From Lysobacter luteus (GTDB lineage: Bacteria > Pseudomonadota > Gammaproteobacteria > Xanthomonadales > Xanthomonadaceae), in NCBI RefSeq assembly GCF_907164845.1, contig NZ_OU015430.1, forward strand, positions 248,001 to 312,000: a stretch of DNA of 64,000 bases, in the 5' to 3' direction. The notes under the pieces are model-generated. The model searched no databases. It was not told the DNA's origin and was given only the letters and a program-made list of their open reading frames with translations. Every line of letters starts with the position of its first letter. Within the stretch, counting starts at the first letter, position 1. A program made the position numbers and the translations under genes. Shown piece by piece: positions 37,193 through 45,673 of this stretch.

Positions 37193-37565
37193 ATGAATCG
37201 CGAGCAAGTATCAGCGCTGACCGGAGACGCTATGGGTCGCGTCGTGCGCGACCACCTCCAGTTGCTTGATCTCAATGTGTGTGAGTGCGTTGCAAATTCC
37301 GGCTCGCGCACTACATCGCACGGTCTCCTCTGGTCGCACCACCACTTAGTGTTGACTGCGAGTACAGCCGCCGTCTCCGCATTCAGAAGAGGTTGTTGCT
37401 GCTTGCGAGAGACGAAGAAAGCAAGGTGTTCCCGGACATCTTGATTCACCAACGGAACTCTGACGACCACAACGAACTAGTGCTTGAGCTGAAGCGTCTG
37501 GGCCAGGTTCTTGGGCCAAGCTAGAAGCGTTCGTGACGTCTGCTCATAGCCGAAGCAGACGCTAG
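37193..37565 (+). pseudogene. Decayed PD-(D/E)xK-type gene following herA
   Basis: Begins with ATG directly on the herA stop (TGAATG): MNREQVSALTGDAMGRVVRDHLQLLDLNVCE. Coding sense then moves to another frame near 37285: FRLAHYIA, SVDCEYSRR, VFPDILIHQR, HNELVLELKR. After a second shift near 37510 it continues WAKLEAFVTSAHS to a stop at 37565. The joined sequence resembles a widespread small family with D...ExK residues (Asp in PDIL, Glu and Lys in LELK). Two frameshifts make it inactive unless they are sequence errors. It would be the third gene of the SIR2-HerA operon. Confidence 0.65.
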
Positions 37566-37687
37566 AGGACAGGGTGCCCGTTGCTTTGTGACAGTTAAGC
37601 TAAGCCGCTTGCGAAGGGGCTCCCCGTGTGGTGTAGCGCTGCTTCGTGCTTTTAGAGGCTCATCCCGTTCCAGGTTCCGGCTTTGAG

Positions 37688-38548
37688 ATGACGATGGATC
37701 CTGCTGACAATCCCCTCATGGGTATGCTCGCCGAGGCATCGGAGGCGTGGAAGCGTCGCGCCGAGGAGCACGAAGAACTACGGGCCTCGCCGGAGTACAT
37801 ACAGGCATCGATGGCCATTCAACGAACCGTCAGAGGGCTGTTCCAGACGTTGCGCTACTGCGAGCTTGCGGTAACTCGATGGCCGGAATACGGCGAGCGA
37901 TTTCTCTTTCCCAGGCATCAGGCTGATGTCGCCGAGGCCGTGGTGGTTGCACAACTAGCAGTAGAAAACGGCGGCCTAAACGCGGCGCGCCGAGAGCTTC
38001 GTTACGCGCTGGAAGTTGCAGTTAACACGGCGTATGTCGACGAGCAAGCTGCCTCCGAGGACCTCGAAGGCAAGGTCCGCTTCTACCGCGGCTCGCACGT
38101 CAAGAAGCAGAACGTGGACCATGTGCAGCACCTCCCATTGAGACTTCTAGGGTCAGAGCGCGTCTCGTTCGTGAACGCGACGCGTGCTGCGTGGGTAGAT
38201 GCTTCCAACTACGTGCATCTCACCAAACGCGGAATGGACGAAAAGATTCGGCTGCGGGCAGAAGGGGTCCGGCTGGGTCTCGAAACCGTCGAGATGATGT
38301 CAGACGTCGCCCGAGAGTTTCATCGCGTTTGCAGCATCTTCGTGGTGCTCGCCTTTGAAAGTATCGGGCCGAGCTTCACGGGTGACATCCTCGTGGGCGG
38401 GCTTGATGAGAACGAGGAGTGGCCATTTCACGAGTGCCCGTTCATCGCCGCGGTCGATGCGTACTTCGACTACAAGCACGAGCGGCAAGACAGACTAATG
38501 GAGCACAGGGCCCGACGTACCGGCCGCACCAGATTGGCCAAAGGCTGA
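37688..38548 (+). CDS. Hypothetical protein, 286 aa
   Basis: No family recognised. The product is soluble and mostly helical, with repeated charged helices (EASEAWKRRAEEHEELRASPEYIQAS; ADVAEAVVVAQLAVENGGLNAARRELRYALEVAVNTAYVDEQ). The latter resembles helical domains in AbiV/HEPN-like or DUF5677-like proteins, but no R-x4-6-H catalytic pair is clear. ATG 37688 or 37694 is the likely start. It lies between SIR2-HerA and two minus-strand genes of unknown role. Confidence 0.6.
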   Translation: MTMDPADNPLMGMLAEASEAWKRRAEEHEELRASPEYIQASMAIQRTVRGLFQTLRYCELAVTRWPEYGERFLFPRHQADVAEAVVVAQLAVENGGLNAARRELRYALEVAVNTAYVDEQAASEDLEGKVRFYRGSHVKKQNVDHVQHLPLRLLGSERVSFVNATRAAWVDASNYVHLTKRGMDEKIRLRAEGVRLGLETVEMMSDVAREFHRVCSIFVVLAFESIGPSFTGDILVGGLDENEEWPFHECPFIAAVDAYFDYKHERQDRLMEHRARRTGRTRLAKG

Positions 38549-38836
38549 CATTGAGGCGCGGCATCCACCAAGGGCGCGCATCCGCTGGACCGGGCACTCT
38601 TCCCTGCCCCGGCGCTAGGCCACCACTGAAGCTGTCAAGGATCGTGCAGCGGAGTCCGGCCGAACGGAATCGAAGCACAGTGCCGAGGCCTCCCTCAACC
38701 TTGGATCGCAGGCATGTAGCGGATCGTGATTGCAAGACTGCTCGCCGGGTCTTGGCTCAACCTTGTTTTCGGCTTGCGAATCGCCCCCCAGATGCAAGGC
38801 CGCGCCCGTGGCCCAGCACGCCTGCGCATCGCAGGA

Positions 38837-40228
38837 CTAGTCGTGCGATGCGTACACGCCATCAAAGACCCACTGGCTGACGTCTTCGGCCCCATAGGTC
38901 AAATAGGCTGGGTCGGTGGGGGTAAACATGTCTACCCCTCGGTTGAAACACTCAAGGACTGCGGCTTTCTGTTGCGACGAGGCTTGCTCCCACCACACTG
39001 GGGAGAAAGCGGTGTTCTCACAGTTAGACAGGACCATTCGAAACATGGCATCCGCGCCGGCCCTTGGGTCCTCATGGCTAACGGTTGCAAGGGACCGCAT
39101 GAACTCCCGGCAAGTCGGAGCACTAGACTTGTGCCATGCGAACAAGAATCCCCAGCCATTGTGAGTTGGCACCGAACAGAATGTCAGGAGATCCAAGCGG
39201 CACTCCGGGTCCATCAGGTCCTGAAGAGTGCGACCCAGGAAATTGAACTCGGGATAGAACAATCCCGAAAACGCTACAAACTGAGGCTGTCGACATGTAA
39301 ACAGCACGTATTCGATGTCTACGTGCGCGAGGTCGTCTATCAATGTGTCGAGTGCAGACTTGTGAATACGGAGGGCTTCGAGCGAGAACGACGTTCCCGA
39401 GTGCATTGCATCGAAGGTTCGACGCAGCGCACTTGTTTCGGGGAGGGCTTCGATCCGTCCTTCAATCAATGCAAGGGCGTTCTCTTTGACGAAAAGCTCT
39501 CGACACACAGACCTGTAGGCATAGAGCAGAACTTGCTGGCTCGTGGGAACAAGAAATGCCTTGTCGATCGGGGCAAAAAGCTCGTTGTCATGCTTGTCGC
39601 AAAACCCGAAGAACGTTGATGAGACGCCAATTCCACATTTGACGAGCGAAGCGCTGCCGTCATTCTTCTTTAGGTCGCCCACGTTCATCGACAATGTGTA
39701 GACATGTCCTTCGTGCGCGATCACGGAGAGCTGGCCGTTCCTCTGTATGGAGTGCGCGCTGATGAACTCACCGCATTGATCCCCGCTCTCAGGATGAAAG
39801 CATCGCCCCGTTCTTGATAACTTCTTCTTACTCCCGACATATGCATTTAGATCGAACAGCCCTGGCTCGTCGAATGCCATTGGTCCTGCCTCGGTAAGCC
39901 CATCCTTTGACCAGCAGGTGTAAACAATTGCAATGCCTTTCGTCTGTGCTGTCCGAAATTGGATCAGCCCGATCTCACGGCCTTCAAATGACGTCTCGAC
40001 CACTTCAGTGGGTGGCGTTTCCACCCCGACGACTTCCCACTCGCTCTTCGCGACGAAAAACCGTGCTTTTGTATACGCAGCTTCGGGATTTGCTGCTACG
40101 ACCCAACAGGCCGCATAGGCACCGCCGACAGCGGAATACTGTGTGTTAAGCGTGGTCGGAACCGCCTGAAAGCAAACAAAGAATGTAGCCTTTGTTGGCA
40201 AGGAATGGCGATCTGCACTTGCGGTCAT
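38837..40228 (-). CDS. Uncharacterised protein with an HNH/treble-clef-like zinc site
   Basis: A 463-aa protein. The first 110 residues form a compact domain (FFVCFQAVPTTLNTQYSAVGGAYAACWV, FFVAKSEWEVVGVET) seen alone in many bacterial proteins. Around residues 140-225, CFHPESGDQCGEFISAHSIQRNGQL and FFGFCDKHDNELFAPID give paired Cys and His residues in an HNH-like order. This suggests a metal-bound nuclease or binding module. The C-terminal half is helical with no known motif. It reads toward the AbiE/SIR2 side and may be co-transcribed with the CoiA-like gene 136 bases upstream. Confidence 0.62.
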   Translation of the reverse strand: MTASADRHSLPTKATFFVCFQAVPTTLNTQYSAVGGAYAACWVVAANPEAAYTKARFFVAKSEWEVVGVETPPTEVVETSFEGREIGLIQFRTAQTKGIAIVYTCWSKDGLTEAGPMAFDEPGLFDLNAYVGSKKKLSRTGRCFHPESGDQCGEFISAHSIQRNGQLSVIAHEGHVYTLSMNVGDLKKNDGSASLVKCGIGVSSTFFGFCDKHDNELFAPIDKAFLVPTSQQVLLYAYRSVCRELFVKENALALIEGRIEALPETSALRRTFDAMHSGTSFSLEALRIHKSALDTLIDDLAHVDIEYVLFTCRQPQFVAFSGLFYPEFNFLGRTLQDLMDPECRLDLLTFCSVPTHNGWGFLFAWHKSSAPTCREFMRSLATVSHEDPRAGADAMFRMVLSNCENTAFSPVWWEQASSQQKAAVLECFNRGVDMFTPTDPAYLTYGAEDVSQWVFDGVYASHD

Positions 40229-40364
40229 TGGTTTCGTCCGCGATGAAAATTTGGCTATTCTCTGTCGTGCACGATGTGATCAGAGTTCGACATGAATGTC
40301 TGCTTCGGCTGGAAGCGGACGCTTGAGCCTACTTACGTTCTCGGCAGCTCCTGATAGATCAAAG

Positions 40365-41327
40365 TCAAAGTAGCGGCTTTTGCGCATTCCAAGGCACATC
40401 TTGAACTATGGGGCGCAGCTGCGTCTTAAAGCGCGTGTCGTCGTAGTAGGAGCCGCGCCCCGGGACGTACGCGACCACATAAAGACCTTTCCGATACGGC
40501 AGGTGATTGCCGAAGCAGTCAACCCGCTGGTCGCCCTTCATGTAGCTGGCCAATTCCCCAAAGAACGGTTTTGGATCATCTTCCGCGGGTTCATGTCGCC
40601 ACATCGCCTGCTCCCGCAAAACTAGCTGATTTCCCTTCTGTGTCGGAACGCGCTTCTCCCGGCACTCCTGATTGACGACTCGTATGACGCTGTGCCCCAA
40701 CATCCTCGACAGGAACGGAGCGCTTGCGATATGAATCCAATGGCGGTTGTCGGCGCGCTCCAAGACGTGGTGGGCGAATGTCGCTTTGTCTTGCAGGTCT
40801 TCATCAGAGACATCGGCGAGATCAATCTCCATCATGTTCAGCCCTTGGGCCATCACACGTTCGCGCTTGGACCAGTCCACCGCGTGTGAAACTTTAATTT
40901 CGACGTAAAGCGCTTGAAGTAGGGCTTGGCCGGTGAGCGCGATGACTTTGACATCAGGGCGCATTTGACCTTCACGCAGCACCACTTCCTGAGCGCTACC
41001 GGGCGCCAAGGTCGCGGGAACCGTAGAAAAAGAAAGCTCACCGTCCAGTGCCGACCAACCTGGCAGTCTAAGTTGCGTCGCGCACTCGACAATCTCCTTA
41101 CCCATGCGGTGAAGTGCGCTCTCGCGTCCTCCGCACCCGGGGGTCTGCGAGGCGTGGGCGAAGTAAGGCGCACGCTTACGCGTCGGTGAGGGAAGGTTGC
41201 GGGCGATCAGCGGCTTGGCGCACGCAGGATCTGGGCAAGTGCAGTTGCATGCCAGCCCTGTATCCACCTCGGAAACATAGTGCAGCACGCCTTCTCTCAG
41301 GCCAAAGGGAACCTTCCGTTCGTTCAT
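40365..41327 (-). CDS. CoiA-like nuclease with N-terminal zinc site
   Basis: A 320-aa protein with the competence-factor CoiA layout. A Cys cluster near the N-terminus (CNCTCPDPACAKPLIARN) is followed by FAHASQTPGC, then ESALHRMGKEIV, and a PD-(D/E)xK core with RPDVKV and YVEIKVSHAVD (Asp, then Glu-x-Lys). CoiA-type proteins cut or process incoming DNA. On a defence island it may be a stand-alone nuclease or an accessory to its neighbour. ATG 41327 is the start. Confidence 0.72.
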   Translation of the reverse strand: MNERKVPFGLREGVLHYVSEVDTGLACNCTCPDPACAKPLIARNLPSPTRKRAPYFAHASQTPGCGGRESALHRMGKEIVECATQLRLPGWSALDGELSFSTVPATLAPGSAQEVVLREGQMRPDVKVIALTGQALLQALYVEIKVSHAVDWSKRERVMAQGLNMMEIDLADVSDEDLQDKATFAHHVLERADNRHWIHIASAPFLSRMLGHSVIRVVNQECREKRVPTQKGNQLVLREQAMWRHEPAEDDPKPFFGELASYMKGDQRVDCFGNHLPYRKGLYVVAYVPGRGSYYDDTRFKTQLRPIVQDVPWNAQKPLL

Positions 41328-41679
41328 GGGTACTTGTTATCCCTTTGAGTTCTCACGTGATGAGACTAGAGCGGCGTCAACCAACTCTCAGGCCTCAAGA
41401 GGATGCCGAGCTTTGGTAAACCGCTTTGATAGCCCAGGTCGGATGCGGTGCGGAAGCAAACAAATTTCAGACACATACCACTCTACTGAGACCGGTAGCG
41501 ACTGGTCTCGCGTGAGAGCGCTCCGCACCGACGCGCTGCTTTGGGATGTCTGAGATATGCCTGAGAAAACCGATGTCCTGACCTGCGTTCTTGTCGTGGC
41601 CGCCGCACTGTTGGTGGGCTTCGCCAAGTGCGTAGGTTGCACGTCAAGGTTCCCCGATTGAACACATCCGCGCGCATCG
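41328..41679. other. Non-coding stretch at the edge of the mobile-function module
   Basis: No supported gene in about 350 bases. It separates the leftward CoiA-like gene from the rightward DUF932 operon and so should contain divergent promoters; none is obvious by eye. Confidence 0.45.
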
Positions 41680-41715
41680 CGCACGAGGCCCGGTCTATCC
41701 GGGCTTCGTGCGTTT
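41680..41715 (+). promoter_or_regulatory. Leader hairpin directly before the DUF932 gene
   Basis: A 14-bp stem (arms CGCACGAGGCCCGG and CCGGGCTTCGTGCG, one G-T pair) with a 5-base loop is followed by TTT. It ends only 25 bases before ATG 41740, with the ribosome site AAGGAG in between. As it stands it would terminate transcription before the gene unless it is anti-terminated or acts as an mRNA-protecting cap. Confidence 0.6.
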
Positions 41716-41739
41716 ATGGCGTCTAAGAAGGAGTCAAAC

Positions 41740-42696
41740 ATGCATCAAGTTGAGTCGATGGCCTATGCCGGCGAGAAGCCGTGGCATGGGCTGGGCACCA
41801 AGCTCCAACCCAACCAGTCGATCGACGACTGGAAGGAAAGCGCCGGGATGGACTGGTCCATCCAGGACTCCGAAGTGCGCTACATCACCGGCCAAAACGG
41901 GATCGGGACCATCAACGCGTTCCCCGAGCAAAAGGTGCTGTACCGATCGGACACCAAAGCACCGCTTGCGGTGGTGTCCAAACGGTTCCAAGTCGTCCAG
42001 CCCGGCGAGATCCTTGAGTTCTACCGGGATCTGACCGAAGTCGGTGGCTTCGAACTGGAGACAGCGGGTGTCTTGCGTGAGGGGCGTAAGTTCTGGGCGT
42101 TGGCCCGGACCGGCCAAAGTGTGTCCCTGAAGGGGCGCGACCGAGTGGACGGCTATCTGCTCTTGGCCACCGCGTGCGATGGCACGCTTGCCACCACAGC
42201 ACAGTTCACGTCGGTACGCGTCGTGTGCAACAACACGTTGTCGATCGCACTGGGTGACAACCGTGGCGCGATCAAGGTGCCTCATCGGAGCCAATTCGAT
42301 CCCAACATGGTCAAGCGGCAGCTTGGTATCACGGTCTCGGCTTGGGACGGTTTTGTCGTCCGGATGAAGGCACTGGTGGATCGCCCGGTGGATCCGGATT
42401 CCGTCGAAGGGTTGCTTCGCCGCATTCTCACTTACCCAGGGCAGGGCGGGGACAGCACGGTGGTCAACGAACAGGCGGTCAAGGCCGTGCGCTCGCTCTA
42501 TGACGGTGGTGGCAAGGGCGCGTTGTATGCCTCCAGCCGAGGTACGGCTTGGGGGTTGCTCAACAGCGTGACCGAGTACGTGGACCACCATCGGCGTGCC
42601 CGGAGTGATGACCACCGCCGGGATGCGGCTTGGTTCGGGCAAGGAGCGCAGATCAAGCAGAAAACATGGGACGAGATGATGAAGCTGGTGGCGTGA
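41740..42696 (+). CDS. DUF932 protein
   Basis: A 318-aa protein of the phage/plasmid-like DUF932 family (TIGR03299 type): KPWHGLGTKL, DWKESAGMDWSIQ, ATACDGTLATTAQFTSVRVVCNNTLSIAL. Such proteins are common on conjugative elements beside RadC-like and exonuclease genes, where an anti-restriction or recombination role is suspected. AAGGAG before ATG 41740 fixes the start. It is coupled to the next gene by TGATG. Confidence 0.88.
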   Translation: MHQVESMAYAGEKPWHGLGTKLQPNQSIDDWKESAGMDWSIQDSEVRYITGQNGIGTINAFPEQKVLYRSDTKAPLAVVSKRFQVVQPGEILEFYRDLTEVGGFELETAGVLREGRKFWALARTGQSVSLKGRDRVDGYLLLATACDGTLATTAQFTSVRVVCNNTLSIALGDNRGAIKVPHRSQFDPNMVKRQLGITVSAWDGFVVRMKALVDRPVDPDSVEGLLRRILTYPGQGGDSTVVNEQAVKAVRSLYDGGGKGALYASSRGTAWGLLNSVTEYVDHHRRARSDDHRRDAAWFGQGAQIKQKTWDEMMKLVA

Positions 42697-43199
42697 TGGA
42701 CGACCGGTCGCGCGTGCGTGAGTCGGCCCGGGTCGCGTCCCCCCAGGAGGCTGCCCGGGTCCGGGAGGATCGGACCATCGCCCGGGCTTTGGGCATCCTC
42801 GAACGAAGGGCTTCTGAAGCGGGCCTATCGCTGGGCGATGTCGCCACCTGCGGGGCGTTCTTCCGGTTACGTTTGGGCAGCGAACGCCGGGAGCACTTCG
42901 AGGTTGCGTTCCTCGATACCAAGCATCGGCTCATCGCGGTGGAGCGGTTGTTCTCTGGATCGGTGGATGGAGCGGAGATCCATCCGCGCATCGTGGTCCA
43001 GCGGGCGTTGGCCCTGAATGCGGTTGCGGTGCTGGTGGCCCACAACCATCCCAGCGGCCATAGCGAGCCGTCGGCCGCCGATCGGGCGGTGACCGCCCGG
43101 TTGAAAAGTGTCTTGGGGCTGGTGGATATCCGGCTATTGGACCACTTCGTAATCACCGCTGGAGAGGTGGTCTCGATGGCGGCCCGCGGGCTGGTGTAG
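42696..43199 (+). CDS. RadC-like JAB/MPN domain protein
   Basis: A 167-aa protein with the RadC core: FEVAFLDTKHRLIAVERLFSGSVDGAEIHPRIVVQRAL, then the metal motif HNHPSG-x5-PSAAD near residue 113, then LLDHFVI. It lacks the HhH N-terminal domain of chromosomal RadC, as usual for mobile-element copies. It starts on the stop of DUF932 (TGATG). Function is unproven; JAB proteins of this type may be peptidases or nucleases. Confidence 0.9.
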   Translation: MDDRSRVRESARVASPQEAARVREDRTIARALGILERRASEAGLSLGDVATCGAFFRLRLGSERREHFEVAFLDTKHRLIAVERLFSGSVDGAEIHPRIVVQRALALNAVAVLVAHNHPSGHSEPSAADRAVTARLKSVLGLVDIRLLDHFVITAGEVVSMAARGLV

Positions 43200-43224
43200 A
43201 CGTGCAGCTCAGTAACGGCGTAGC

Positions 43225-43297
43225 GCCCGGCCCGATGGCCGGGCCTTCGCTGGGAGGAAGAGCCATGATTAACGCGACCGATATGCCAGGCCAATAG
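43225..43297 (+). other. Leader hairpin plus ribosome site and a 10-codon frame
   Basis: An 8-bp GC stem (43225-43244) is followed by GGGAGGAAG and ATG at 43265, which reads ten codons (MINATDMPGQ) and stops at 43297. The layout copies the leaders of DUF932 and YqaJ. It is probably the head of a gene whose body has been deleted, or a leader peptide. Confidence 0.4.
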
Positions 43298-43383
43298 CCA
43301 CACGCCGCGAACCGATCGAAGCCGATACGATCTCCCTGGCATCGTGATGGCGCCATGGCCGAGCCCGAGGGGCGATCCCGCTC

Positions 43384-43794
43384 TCAGGCCTTGTCGGTCA
43401 GAGTCTTTAGCGCCTTGGACTGTTCCCGCTTGGGCAATTGCAACAGTTTCACGAGCCGGGACAGCAGGGTCGGGTCCTGGATCAGAGCAGGGATCAGCGT
43501 AGCCAGTACATCTCGCTGGGATTCGTCGGCCTCGGACAGCGCCAAGATGGCATCGGCCATGGCTGCATCATCAGCCAACAGGTAAGCGACGGGTACGTCC
43601 AGCACTTCCGCCAGCTTGTCCAGGTTGTCGAAGCCAATGGCGGTGACCTGGTGCTCGTATCGGTTGATGCGCGATGAACCTTTGTCTTTACCCAACCCCA
43701 TGCGATCCCCCAGCGCCCGTTGGCTGAGTCCACGCAGTTGCCGCGCCTGAACCAGGCGGGCAGCGAACAAGGCGCGTGCGGAGGAGTCGGACAC
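43384..43794 (-). CDS. XRE-family transcriptional regulator
   Basis: A 136-aa repressor-type protein. The HTH_3 domain is at residues 10-70 (LVQARQLRGLSQRALGDRMGLGKDKGSSRINRYEHQVTAIGFDNLDKLAEVLDVPVAYLLADD). A short C-terminal helical region follows. It likely controls the mobile module, reading opposite to the DnaJ-like/membrane gene group. A palindrome about 60 bases before its start could be its operator. Confidence 0.9.
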   Translation of the reverse strand: MSDSSARALFAARLVQARQLRGLSQRALGDRMGLGKDKGSSRINRYEHQVTAIGFDNLDKLAEVLDVPVAYLLADDAAMADAILALSEADESQRDVLATLIPALIQDPTLLSRLVKLLQLPKREQSKALKTLTDKA

Positions 43795-43854
43795 CGAGCA
43801 CAGGGATGAGGGAGACCGCCCGGATCATGACCAAACCTCTAACCGTGTGGCAGA

Positions 43855-43873
43855 CTCTATCTTTCAGATAGAG
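43855..43873. promoter_or_regulatory. Candidate operator of the XRE regulator
   Basis: CTCTATCT and AGATAGAG are perfect inverted 8-base arms around a TTC spacer. The site lies between the XRE gene and the divergent DnaJ-like gene, the expected place for an autoregulatory XRE site. Confidence 0.5.
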
Positions 43874-43950
43874 GGTCGGCCGCGTCAAGTTGAACGTCGA
43901 GACGCCTCCGCTGGGGTGTTGTTTCGGCATGTAGAGACAGGGGGGAAGAC

Positions 43951-44237
43951 GTGTCCGAAGAGGACTATTACGAAATCTTGGGTATTCGCCCAAGTGCGGG
44001 TCGCGACGAGATCGACCTTGCCTACAAGGGTCGACGCCGCCGACACCGAAGTCCCGGGCAACGCTCAGGGCCGCGCTGCAGGGATATAAGTTCAACGCTG
44101 ATTCCTTCGAGCGGGTGTTTGTGGCCCCGCACATTCCGTTGAAGAAGCCCTGCGGCCCTTTGGACAGCTATGGCCAAGGCCCGCGCGTTGTACGCAACCA
44201 CAAACAAATACGAATCAACCTTCCCAACCGAATCTAA
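43951..44237 (+). pseudogene. Truncated DnaJ-domain gene
   Basis: GTG 43951 (after AGGGGGGAAGA) starts VSEEDYYEILGIRPSAGRDEIDLAYKGRR, a clear J-domain start, but the expected HPD segment is absent and the frame drifts into Arg/Pro-rich sequence. In another frame from about 44070, ALQGYKFNADSFERVFVAPHIPLKK and a basic tail run to a stop at 44235-44237. That stop overlaps the next ATG as TAATG, which supports this being the true 3-prime end. An internal deletion plus frameshift likely removed the HPD part. Confidence 0.6.
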
Positions 44238-44605
44238 TGAGGCGATCCAAAATGCAATATTTCATAGTCTTTGCTGGCTTCTTTGCAATGTCCGCCCTTC
44301 TGATGGCCACGTTTTACTGGCTTCCGAAAGGGCAGGCTGCACACGACAAGTTCATCTTCAAGTGTGGCGTCAACTTCACCGCCATCCTGCGTGGCAACTC
44401 CAAGTGGAAACACGTGATTTACTGGGGCGTTCCGGTTCTCGTCCTCCTGTTCTCCAATTTTCTGGGCGGGCTGGCGATGCTGGCAGCTGCGATCATCGGC
44501 CTGACTTTCAATAGGCGCTATCTGGCTTCGGCCACTCCGGCAGTCTCCGAGCTGGGGCAGGTCGAAGTCGCCGCCTCCAAAAATGCCCCCGATACCGTTC
44601 CCTGA
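44237..44605 (+). CDS. Small inner-membrane protein, 122 aa
   Basis: Unrecognised protein with one hydrophobic segment at residues 8-28 and a second at about 60-92 (long enough for one or two passes), ending in a polar tail. ATG 44237 overlaps the previous stop (TAATG); ATG 44252 is an alternative. It lies 17 bases before the lipoprotein gene, likely the same operon. Confidence 0.65.
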   Translation: MRRSKMQYFIVFAGFFAMSALLMATFYWLPKGQAAHDKFIFKCGVNFTAILRGNSKWKHVIYWGVPVLVLLFSNFLGGLAMLAAAIIGLTFNRRYLASATPAVSELGQVEVAASKNAPDTVP

Positions 44606-44622
44606 AGAAGGAATCACGACAC

Positions 44623-45483
44623 ATGAGCAAGATCTACTTGTGGGCCCTGCTGGGTCTGAGTTGCTTGTTGACGGCATGCAGTGGCGATATGAACTGCGAG
44701 GACGACGAAGTTATCGACACTATCCGCCAGATCATTGCCGAACATACAAGCAATGGCGCGGCTAATGCCATCCTCGCTGCCGAAATCAATGATGTATTCG
44801 CCTTCAAGAAATCTGATGATGGTAGGTGGACCTGCAAGGCACGGATGATCGTTCAAACGCCGGAGAACACCTTCGAGGACGAGTTCCATTACGCCGTCAA
44901 CAACTACGAGTCCGGATTTGAAGTTGAGGTGGATGACGACGCTGCGCCACTGTTGAATCGGGTGAATGGCGTCTACGTGAGAATCGCCAACGCAGAAGCT
45001 GCAAAGCAGGCAAACGAACGTGCGGCCGAACGGCAGGCGGAGATTGAAGCCTTTATGGACAGGTTTCCGTCTGGCAACGTCTGTGCCGAAAAACTCCACC
45101 AAAATGCCTTCGTCAGCAACCACGTCGACACTCAGGTGACGATCAACGACGTTGGCTATCACGTAGGCCAGTTCCCTCCTGAAATCCAGCGGCAGGTCGT
45201 GGACGACTTCGCCAGCGCGAAGGTCGGCGTCGCTGAAATACAAACCATCGAAAGGTCGCCGGTGAGCTGGGAGGACCTAGAGAACTCGCAGATGAGCTAC
45301 AGGTGCACTGGAGCTCTTCAAGCTATGGTTGGGGGCAGCAATGTCAGGGGCGACACAGTGTCATTTTCTCTGCTGTCCACCGATGGCCAAAGCTTCACGC
45401 TCAACTACAGCGGCGGTATCGACAAAATGAAAATGCCCGTCGTCGTCAACAACTACGCTGATCAACTGGTAACAGGAAAGTAA
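44623..45483 (+). CDS. Predicted lipoprotein, 286 aa
   Basis: Starts MSKIYLWALLGLSCLLTACSG: a signal sequence with lipobox LTAC and Cys19. The mature part is acidic with several Cys. An Ala/Glu-rich helix at about residues 125-148 separates two similar alpha/beta halves. It is probably anchored in the membrane, but no family is recognised. The membrane protein before it may be a partner. A terminator-like hairpin lies 145 bases after its stop. Confidence 0.72.
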   Translation: MSKIYLWALLGLSCLLTACSGDMNCEDDEVIDTIRQIIAEHTSNGAANAILAAEINDVFAFKKSDDGRWTCKARMIVQTPENTFEDEFHYAVNNYESGFEVEVDDDAAPLLNRVNGVYVRIANAEAAKQANERAAERQAEIEAFMDRFPSGNVCAEKLHQNAFVSNHVDTQVTINDVGYHVGQFPPEIQRQVVDDFASAKVGVAEIQTIERSPVSWEDLENSQMSYRCTGALQAMVGGSNVRGDTVSFSLLSTDGQSFTLNYSGGIDKMKMPVVVNNYADQLVTGK

Positions 45484-45628
45484 TCCGGTAGCACCGCGAA
45501 GAGGGAGCGCTCCCCTGGCTGCGGGTCAGCAAATTGATTTAGGGCCGTCTCGTGCGGTCCTTTTCACGAAAATGAGCGATGGCGCGTATCTGCATGGTTA
45601 GTCATGCAGGACAGCAGCAACCACACAC

Positions 45629-45657
45629 AGGCCGCCCCGTCGAGGGGCGGCCTTTTT
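45629..45657 (+). terminator. Strong hairpin with T run, 16 bases before the YqaJ gene
   Basis: A perfect 10-bp stem (AGGCCGCCCC and complement) with a 5-base loop runs into TTTTT. It could end the lipoprotein transcript, but it lies so close to the ribosome site (GGAGAAGGAG) of the next gene that it also forms that gene's leader. Confidence 0.75.
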
Positions 45658-45673
45658 CATTTGGGAGAAGGAG

